Source: Mycocentrospora acerina (taxonomy: Eukaryota; Ascomycota; Dothideomycetes; Pleosporales). Taken from it: a stretch of 64,000 bases of DNA. The DNA lies in contig JAKUHH010000184.1 of the NCBI GenBank assembly GCA_022701365.1, positions 1 to 64,000 of the forward strand, in the 5' to 3' direction. A model generated the notes under the pieces. It worked only from the letters and a program-made list of their open reading frames with translations. It had not been told where the DNA came from and did not search any database. Shown here piece after piece: positions 57,756-64,000 of the stretch; position 1 is the stretch's first letter, and every line of letters begins with the position of its first letter. A program made the translations under genes and the position numbers.

Positions 57756-58492
57756 ATGATATCCTTATATTTGCTAATCTTCATTAAAAAAAAGTTGTCG
57801 ATGCTCTGATGTAAACGTGGGAATTTGAGATGCGAGCAGTGGACTACATACTTTGCTATATCCAACTCATTACTTGATCTAAATTTACACTTTTAATTTC
57901 TTCTCATCAATGAGACAGGCTATATAAACACTATAAAGGAAACATCGATCGCCACTATACTTGCTTCAGGTTGTCTTCAACCAGTCATGGCTTCACATAG
58001 TTGCAATTGCAGTAGCCGGTGAACAAAATATACGAGATATCTTAACCTTAAAGGGACTTGAAAAGCATCCTCTAGCCAGCTAATTGAGCCTCTGTCCCAG
58101 CACTTCTCATACTAGCTCACAAATCTTGAAAGTCCTCAGCCTCATTTAACTGCTTACTACAATCATGTCATTATAGTTTCTCCGAAATCACAAGAAGATG
58201 CGCAGTTGGGCCCCAAATCTCACAACCGACGCATCAATTTCTGCCGAAACCGGCAATTTTTTCCCACTAAAATAAATAAGAAAAAAAATGGAATCTCATT
58301 TTTGTACATGCGCGTGCACCTTTGTCATTCTCTACCAACTTCACCAACAAAGTGGTTCACTTTTCTTTTCTTTTCGTGTCTTGATCTTGATCTTGAACCA
58401 GCCCAGTTCTAATAAATACCATCATGTTGAAGTGAACGTGGCAGTGAGATTCATTGGTTATAGATTGGATAGTCTCATAGGGAGGAGCTAGA

Positions 58493-58523
58493 GATATATA
58501 TACATATATATATATATATATAC
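58493..58523. repeat. TA dinucleotide microsatellite
   Basis: Near-perfect TATATA run of about 30 bases interrupted once by CA. Confidence 0.9.
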
Positions 58524-58862
58524 AAATGATCGTGTGCATCACATGACGGAACACACAACAAACTACTAACCGCTCTCATCACCCAATCATCCCAAACTAA
58601 AGAGTACACCATGTGCCCATTGATTCTTTAAAAGGTGATGTGTACAAAGTGTATTACCAGTACCTCTACTCAATACATTCCTTACCCCTTATCCCTCCCT
58701 CGTACCTTCAATCTAGCAAATCGCCTTGTTGGCACTTCTCGACGCCTTTTCTCAAACACGCTACACGCTACATGTTACTTTTGAGTCTATTACTTGCGAG
58801 CATTTCACATAGATTTCCTCAATCGTCTGATGCGCCATGCTGCTCCTCACATCGTATTGAAA

Positions 58863-58883
58863 ATATATATATATATATATATA
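58863..58883. repeat. AT dinucleotide microsatellite
   Basis: Pure AT run of about 21 bases. Confidence 0.9.
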
Positions 58884-59665
58884 CCCATAGAGCATAATCA
58901 CCGGAATGAGTTATGCTTAAGCGTGTGCTACTTTTTTTTGTGCACGATTAGCGCCTGCAAGAAGGGGATGTAGAAGGTGGTTTCTTTGTTAATCTACTGT
59001 GTTTTTTTTCTGTCAGAATACAGATTGGTGAGTTGTGGCTTGCGGGCCAAAGAGATAGTTAGGGTGTATAAGCTGATACATTGTAAGTTTGGAAACACGA
59101 TATATTCTCTTGTAGACGGTCTTGAGATGCCGTCTTGCTGTGGCTCTGACTTGTTAACTAAGTAAGCTATTGTTCACAATCCCTAGTGCTTTGATACAAT
59201 ACCTAGAGTTGTTTCTTTACCTCTCCCCCTTCATCAGTCTGTCGAAAGATATTGTTCTTTCTTTTAATAAAAAAAATTACACTTCACTTTTTCGTGCAAG
59301 AACTAGGAAAATTCACATCTTCACCAAATCCGTCATGCTTATTCTTCACCTTCGTTTATATTTTTCGGAGGATATCTACTTGAACCTTATTGTGTTGTAA
59401 ATATTTTTATATATCCATATATTTAAAATACGCAGTCTGTTTACTTTGAGAGAAATAAACATCAAAACTAACCACCCCCCTCGCCGAAAACATCGTAAGA
59501 AGAAGAAGGAGAAGAAAAAACCACAACATCAATCTACCCAATTTTTACTTCTACATTTCTACATTTTATTACTTTCCAAACTGTGTGTACTAAAGCAGTT
59601 TCACCATCAACACAGTACAACACAGTACATCTCAACAAGCCTAGCCAAGATAAAAAATAAGATGC

Positions 59666-59772
59666 ACAAGACAAGACAAGACAAGACACGACACTGGGAC
59701 AAGAGGAGATGTAACCAGTTAAGATACGATAAGATAAGACATAATATAACATGATATGATATGATATGATAT
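59666..59772. repeat. ACAAG and GATAT pentamer repeats
   Basis: Four to five ACAAG units (59666-59690) and, after a spacer, GATAA/GATAT-type units up to 59772. Downstream of the BYE1 stop codon, outside any gene. Confidence 0.8.
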
Positions 59773-59883
59773 ACTACGACCATATACACCATGACGAGAC
59801 AGGAATAGAGCAAGGAAAAGAAAAAGAAAGAGAAAAAGAAAACTCCAACACAGACACATAGACACACGTACGCATAACTACTT

Positions 59884-59942
<59 letters not shown>
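59884..59942. repeat. CTA trinucleotide microsatellite, about 19 copies
   Basis: Uninterrupted CTA/ACT run of about 59 bases, some 80 bases beyond the BYE1 stop, probably in its 3' UTR. Confidence 0.92.
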
Positions 59943-59944
<2 letters not shown>

Positions 59945-60023
59945 CCATTTAATCCGTTTATCCATCCATCCATTCACCTCCACTCCCTCACTAGATTTAA
60001 ACAACAACAACGACAACGACAAA

Positions 60024-63002
60024 CTACCCCGTCTTCCCCCTCAAATGCTCACTCAACACCCCCACATCTGTCCTAGCCTCTGGGATATTCTCCACAATAT
60101 GGCGCAGGTTTTCCATTTGTGTGATGCTGACGCTTTGGTTGTTAGCCAGGCTGTTGGCGAGAATCTGGACAATGACGGGGGCGTCGATAAAGGGGCCGAG
60201 GATGTCGCGGGCTTGGGGGATTTGGTGGTGTGGGGGGATGGATAGGGGTAAGGATATAGGGTGTTGTTGTGGTGGTGGTGGTAATGGTTGTTGATGTGGT
60301 TGTTGGAGATGGTGTTGTGGGAGCATGGAGGGTGCGGGTGCGGCGCCGCTGTTGGTAGGGGTGTGGTTGTGATTAGGGGGAATGGGGGATTGTGCATAGG
60401 GGTTGCCGTAGGGTCCTCCTTGTGGGCCGGGTCCCGAGGGGAACATGGGGCTGTATTGTGGTGTGGAGAGGTTTGCGACTGGACTGGGACTTGGTGCATT
60501 GGCGGGTAGCATTTGCGCAATCTGTGTGGCAGTAATCTCCTGCCCGGGGAAACGCTCAAAGTGTTGAGTTGGCGGGAGTTGGGGTGCCTTGTCCTCTGGG
60601 AGTTTGGCAACGAGAACAAGCAGCATCATATGCTCTTTTCTTGGCGTCTCAATGGTGCAGTAGTCTAGCATGTCGATAAACGACGGCAAGTTGCTGCCCC
60701 CGGCCTCGATGGGAATCACATACAAGTCACGCATGACTTCATTGCCTAGGCTGTCAACGGGGATAACTCCCCATTTTTGCCGCTCGTGGAAATATGTGTA
60801 GAGATTGTCCATTCTATCACGGGCCTCGGGGGTGATGGGGCTGACGGCGAGAATGGCAACGTCGTGGCTTTCAGAAGTCCCAATGGTTCGAATATAGTCG
60901 TTTCCCTTGATGCCTTCGATGCGTCCTTGGATGGACAGCGTCTTGGAAATCAGCTTCTCCCAAGCCATGACTTGCCCAAAGTCGCCACCTGCGACAAAGC
61001 GAGCAACGGCATCAAATGCTTCTGTCGACTGTGACTGCATGCCAATGGTTCCCTGCCAGCAGACTGTGGGATCGGCCGAGTAGCCTGACATCTCCACGTC
61101 ATTGTCTTCGTCTTTCAGGAGGCGATCGACGTCTGCATCGTCAACAGGGCCTTGTGGTTTTTCCTGTCGCATCGAGCTCCTGCGGCGGTGGAGGAACGAG
61201 TGGTGGTCGGTTTGCGGCGACCGCACCTTGTCAAAGACTGAGTTGATGTCAAAGTTGGTCGATGGTCGCCGGGCAAGGTCAGGCTGGGCGTTGTTGGAGG
61301 AGTCTGCAAATGCCGACGCGCCTTGGCCGTGGTTTGTGGGGCTCTCGGTGGGACGGTCGTAGGGCAGAGATGGCAGCAGAGGGTTGTCTTCTGATATGCT
61401 CTCTCTCTCGCGCAGTTGTGGCTGTCTGAATTCGCTGTTTTCGTTGGAGTTGTCGTCGTCGATGAGCTCCTCGCCCTTGTGGGTCTTGCGCAGACGGGGG
61501 CCCGTCTCCTCAGTCAGAATCATCTGCTTCTCGGCAGCCTCCCTCATGGCAGCGTACTGGCGCTGGGCGTCTTCGCTGGCCATCTCCTCGGTGGGCATGG
61601 TGGCGAGCTCGTGTGCTTTCAGGCTGCCAGAGAGCAGGCGGTCGACGAGGAGGGTGTTTTTCTTGACGTTGAACATGATGGCGCGGAAGCGGTCTGAATA
61701 TGGCGAGGCAGCTCCCGTGGGCTCTCCGTACTGCTCCAGCGAGGCGAGGGCGATTTGCAGGGCAAACTTGGCGGCGAGTGATGTTGCCGTCTCGCCGTCT
61801 GGGATGCGGAAGCCCCTCGTGTCAGAGGCCGTCTTGATGAGCGGGATGAAGATGTCGCGCAGCTTTGCGGCCAGGGCCTTTTGCATTTCGGGGAGGGCGT
61901 CAATGTCGGCAATCTGCGAGGGTGGCTGGACGGCGGGTGCCTTGTCCTGGTGGTGGTGGTGCTGCTGCTGGCTTGATTTTCTGCGCTTCTTGCTGGCGTT
62001 TGCCTTTTCAGCGGGCTCGTCATGGCGGCGCTTCTCGCCGGCGGGGGACGGGGGCTGGCTCCTGGTGGCTTCTTTGTTGAGGGTGTGGTCCGCGTGGCCG
62101 TTGCTGGCTTCTGCGGCGGGGGTGGGGGTGTGGGGGTCGGCGGTGGCTGTGGTGGTGGTGGTGGTGGTGGTAGTGTTGGCAGTGGCAGCAGTGGCAGCAG
62201 TGGCAGCAGCAGTGGCGGTAGCAGCAGCAGCAGTAGTGGCAGGCGCGGGGGTCGCCTCTCTCGGCGGCGGCTGCGGGGTGACGGGCTCGGGCTTGACGTC
62301 GCTGGGCCGGGCCTTTGGCTTGGAGCCCTTCTTGCGGGCCCAGGGCTTCTCGCCGCGGGCCATGGCGGCCAGCAGGTCGACGTGGTCGTCGGGGCGGCAG
62401 ACCTCGCAGTGGTAGGTGGCGTCCTCGGCGTCCCAGTGGGCGCCCTCGGTCAGGCCCAGGCACTTGACGTGCTGCCAGGCCTCGCACTGGTCGCAGCAGA
62501 TCATCTGGCGGCCACGGATGTCGCGCTGGTCGCCGCACACGCAGCGGATGATGGCATCGTCCTCGCCGTCGTTGTCGCCCGACTGCGCAGAGCCGGCGCG
62601 CGAGTCGTCGCGGGCGGGGGTCGCGGCCTTGGGCGGTGCGGGCGAGGGGGCCTGTGGCGGGGCGGGTGCCTGTGCCTGTGCCTGGGCCTTTTTGTCGGCG
62701 GCCTTGCTCTTGGTCGTCTTTGGCTTGGGGGCGTGGGGCTCGTCGAGGACGTCTTGGGTCTTGGAGTGGTGGCCCTTGTTGGCGCGGCCGGAGCGGCGAA
62801 TGTCTTCTGGGGGGTTGTCAGCGTGTTGTGTGTATATAGTGGTGTGTGTGTGTGTATGTTGGGGGGTGTGTATATCTGTGTATACATCTGTGTATACATC
62901 TGTGTGTAGATGTACATCTGTGCATACATGTACATGTCCGTGTGGGTGCATGTGGCTGCCACGGGTGCTGGGCGCGTCAAGAGGAGTCTGCTTACCAGCC
63001 AT
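60024..63002 (-). CDS. BYE1: BYE1-like protein: PHD finger, TFIIS middle domain, SPOC domain
   Basis: Two exons proposed, 63002-62996 and 62806-60024, 929 aa. The PHD finger (about 86-142) has the Cys/His pattern CVCG...CCDQCEAWQHVKC...CEVC. The TFIIS central domain (about 303-440) reads QKALAAKLRDIF, FALQIALASLEQYG and RFRAIMFNVKKN. The SPOC domain (about 584-738) reads VCWQGTIGM, WEKLISKTLSIQGRIEG and RDLYVIPIE. This order is that of yeast Bye1, which binds RNA polymerase II and methylated H3K4. Linkers are low-complexity (Ala/Thr runs near 62150-62250, Pro/Gln-rich end). A 189-nt intron follows the seventh coding base. Spliced, the N-terminus is MAEDIRRSGRANKG, as relatives have. Unspliced, the frame stays open and adds a His/Thr-rich peptide. 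Confidence 0.87.
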   Translation of the reverse strand: MAGKQTPLDAPSTRGSHMHPHGHVHVCTDVHLHTDVYTDVYTDIHTPQHTHTHTTIYTQHADNPPEDIRRSGRANKGHHSKTQDVLDEPHAPKPKTTKSKAADKKAQAQAQAPAPPQAPSPAPPKAATPARDDSRAGSAQSGDNDGEDDAIIRCVCGDQRDIRGRQMICCDQCEAWQHVKCLGLTEGAHWDAEDATYHCEVCRPDDHVDLLAAMARGEKPWARKKGSKPKARPSDVKPEPVTPQPPPREATPAPATTAAAATATAAATAATAATANTTTTTTTTTATADPHTPTPAAEASNGHADHTLNKEATRSQPPSPAGEKRRHDEPAEKANASKKRRKSSQQQHHHHQDKAPAVQPPSQIADIDALPEMQKALAAKLRDIFIPLIKTASDTRGFRIPDGETATSLAAKFALQIALASLEQYGEPTGAASPYSDRFRAIMFNVKKNTLLVDRLLSGSLKAHELATMPTEEMASEDAQRQYAAMREAAEKQMILTEETGPRLRKTHKGEELIDDDNSNENSEFRQPQLRERESISEDNPLLPSLPYDRPTESPTNHGQGASAFADSSNNAQPDLARRPSTNFDINSVFDKVRSPQTDHHSFLHRRRSSMRQEKPQGPVDDADVDRLLKDEDNDVEMSGYSADPTVCWQGTIGMQSQSTEAFDAVARFVAGGDFGQVMAWEKLISKTLSIQGRIEGIKGNDYIRTIGTSESHDVAILAVSPITPEARDRMDNLYTYFHERQKWGVIPVDSLGNEVMRDLYVIPIEAGGSNLPSFIDMLDYCTIETPRKEHMMLLVLVAKLPEDKAPQLPPTQHFERFPGQEITATQIAQMLPANAPSPSPVANLSTPQYSPMFPSGPGPQGGPYGNPYAQSPIPPNHNHTPTNSGAAPAPSMLPQHHLQQPHQQPLPPPPQQHPISLPLSIPPHHQIPQARDILGPFIDAPVIVQILANSLANNQSVSITQMENLRHIVENIPEARTDVGVLSEHLRGKTG
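62807..62995 (-). other. Proposed in-frame (3n) intron of the BYE1-like gene
   Basis: GTAAGC donor right after ATGGCTG, a CTGAC branch-like motif and a CCCAG acceptor. Length 189 nt, a multiple of three, with no stop, so retention would not break the frame. It contains the ACACAGATGTATAC-type repeat (62872-62935). Splicing joins MA to EDIRRSGRANKG. Confidence 0.75.
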
Positions 63003-63110
63003 GTTGTGTGTATATATGCCTGTGGGTATATATGTGTACGCCGTAGGTGTGTGTGTACGCCCTAGGTGTATACGCCGTGTGTACGTCGTGTATACGTGTA
63101 TGCGTATGTG
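62820..63110. repeat. TGTG / TGTATACATC simple repeats
   Basis: Several TGTGTGTG and TGTATACATCTG units spread over the BYE1 intron and 5' leader. When translated they give the spurious His/Thr/Tyr-rich N-terminal extension. Confidence 0.75.
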
Positions 63111-63805
63111 TTTGCGAGTCACGGAGGAAATGGGCTCAAGACAGACAAGAACGAGGCTTATGCTACGGGCTCAACGGCTTCAAACAATCTCTACACACGC
63201 GCCAACTCCAGCACCTTCTAACTAGAACACCAGCGCGCCAGGTCCCACCAGCACACGGGGCGATGCCGTCTGATGATGCGCTCGGGGCCGTCGCCGTCGC
63301 CGTCGCAGTGGCAATGGGCAATGCGCCGCCGCAGGCTTCCTCTCAGCCCGTCCAGCTCCAGGCAGCTGCTGCGCGGGCGCGCGTCGGGCACAGGCGCGTC
63401 AGTGCGTGTGCACACACACGCGAGACGGCGGGGCGGGGGAAGGGAGCGAGGCAGAGATGGAGATGGAGAGACGGAGAGAGACAGAGACAGAGACAGAGAA
63501 TCGGGTGCGTCGAATGGTCGTGTGTCGAGGGGAGTGAGGAGAAAGGACCGACAGCCGACATGGGCTTTTGCCGGCAGGATGCCTTCTTGGCGCCGCTAGT
63601 CGCTTTTGGGTCCTTTGCGCCCATTGCTCGCCTTCACCTGCGCTCGCGAGCTCATGTCCTTGCGTGTCCATACTCTTGACCTGCATGCTCACATGCAAAT
63701 GCCCATTCTCCCAATCACCCTCTCACACACTGATACACACACACCCAACCATATACATTGACCCGCCCTCGCGCATACGTAATAAATAAAAGATATAAAT
63801 ATACA
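63003..63805. promoter_or_regulatory. Divergent promoter between BYE1-like and ZNF830-like genes
   Basis: About 800 bases separate two head-to-head starts. The centre is GC-rich with GAGACAGAGACAGA-type repeats (63455-63500), and both flanks are rich in CA/TG repeats. Several overlapping open frames here have no protein-family features. A shared promoter is inferred from the layout only. Confidence 0.5.
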
Positions 63806-64000
63806 ATGGCCGACGTACGCTCCTTGCTTCGCCAGCAGCGCGCAGCCCGCCAGCAAGCCTCCAAACCCCCCAAGCCGTCGCCAGCCCCCTCTACAGCCCC
63901 CACATCCAAGAAGCGCAAGGCTGCAGATATTTCAGCAGAGGAAGAGCGGAAGCGCACGCGTACAGAAGAAGAGGCAGGTGTGCCCGCTGGCTTCTTCGAC
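63806..64000 (+). CDS. ZNF830/CCDC16-like nuclear protein, N-terminal part
   Basis: Starts at ATG 63806 and is cut by the window end after 65 residues. It begins MADVRSLLRQQRAARQQ, the strongly conserved start of ZNF830/CCDC16-type zinc-finger proteins. A Pro/Ser/Lys linker follows, with a nuclear-localisation-like SKKRKA and ERKRTR, and then VPAGFFD, also a conserved block of the family. Members are nuclear and linked to pre-mRNA splicing. The usual zinc finger is not reached, or lies in the missing part. Context TACAATGGCC is a good start. Confidence 0.82.
   Translation, partial: MADVRSLLRQQRAARQQASKPPKPSPAPSTAPTSKKRKAADISAEEERKRTRTEEEAGVPAGFFD

Larger units (their letters stand above)
56300..60023. 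other. 3.7 kb AT-rich gene-free stretch with microsatellites
   Basis: No gene is supported. It holds an LTR-like fragment near 57.7 kb and several simple repeats, listed separately. A minus-strand 123-codon frame at 57023-57394 lacks recognisable motifs. Confidence 0.45.

Noticed and set aside
62022..62909. Long Gly/Val-rich open frame on the plus strand over the BYE1 gene
   Set aside because: It is the antisense of GC-rich Ala/Pro/Thr codons of the real gene, with a composition artefact and no motif.
63003..63122. N-terminal extension of the BYE1-like frame (starts MTRKHIRIHVYTTYT)
   Set aside because: It is translated CA/TG microsatellite, unlike any relative; the ATG at 63002 followed by splicing gives the expected N-terminus.
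1..64000. CRISPR arrays, operons, ribosome binding sites and tRNA genes
   Set aside because: The DNA is eukaryotic; no spaced direct repeats of CRISPR type were seen, and no tRNA with matching A and B boxes could be recognised by eye.

Overview
The window is nuclear DNA of a filamentous ascomycete, most likely a dothideomycete of the Pleosporales type; the order is inferred from style and content. The evidence is short GT-AG introns of 46-62 nt, a 17.7 kb nonribosomal peptide synthetase (NRPS) gene in two exons, a retrotransposon decayed in the manner of repeat-induced point mutation (RIP), and typical ascomycete families (But2-domain secreted protein, DUF3533/SNG1-type membrane protein, BYE1-like PHD/TFIIS-M/SPOC protein).

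Layout. 1-5310: a Copia-type LTR retrotransposon on the minus strand, RIP-decayed and cut by the window edge, with one LTR at about 4880-5310. 5311-17250: a gene-poor AT-rich stretch with three genes: a PI-PLC X-domain protein with a beta-propeller-like front half (6727-8634), a DUF3533 membrane protein (11837-13180) and an F-box-like protein (minus, 16084-17169). 18619-36305 (minus): a five-module NRPS read as A-T-E / C-A-T / C-A-T / C-A-T / C-A-T / C-terminal C. 38052-42216: two aldo-keto reductases of different subfamilies, with four and three exons. 43827-44504: a secreted But2-domain protein. 45529-47331 (minus): an orphan protein with two C-terminal membrane segments. 50074-53412: a three-exon calpain-type protease with an RGGYN/RDGYN repeat tail. 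54395-56299: a three-exon secreted, probably GPI-anchored 5'-nucleotidase. 60024-63002 (minus): a BYE1-like transcription regulator. 63806-end: the start of a ZNF830/CCDC16-like gene, divergent from BYE1.

How it fits together. The left two thirds is accessory-like: transposon, LTR fragments, gene relics and the large biosynthetic gene. The right end (calpain, 5'-nucleotidase, BYE1, ZNF830-like) looks like conserved core genome. The NRPS is the centre of interest. Its first residue should be epimerised to the D form. Its third adenylation domain appears dead: the A10 lysine is serine and the A3 loop is altered. Its fourth and fifth adenylation domains both carry Gly where alpha-amino-acid-activating domains carry the conserved Asp235. 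It ends in a condensation-like domain, as fungal synthetases of cyclic peptides do, and has no thioesterase. The nearby aldo-keto reductases and the DUF3533 protein could be tailoring or export partners, but nothing in the sequence proves that they form one cluster.

Fragments of LTR-related sequence recur at about 10.2, 17.5, 39.8 and 57.7 kb. Two unannotated stretches (17.84-18.31 and 40.22-40.64 kb, minus strand) read like decayed protein genes. All domain calls and splice sites were made by eye, without database searches.
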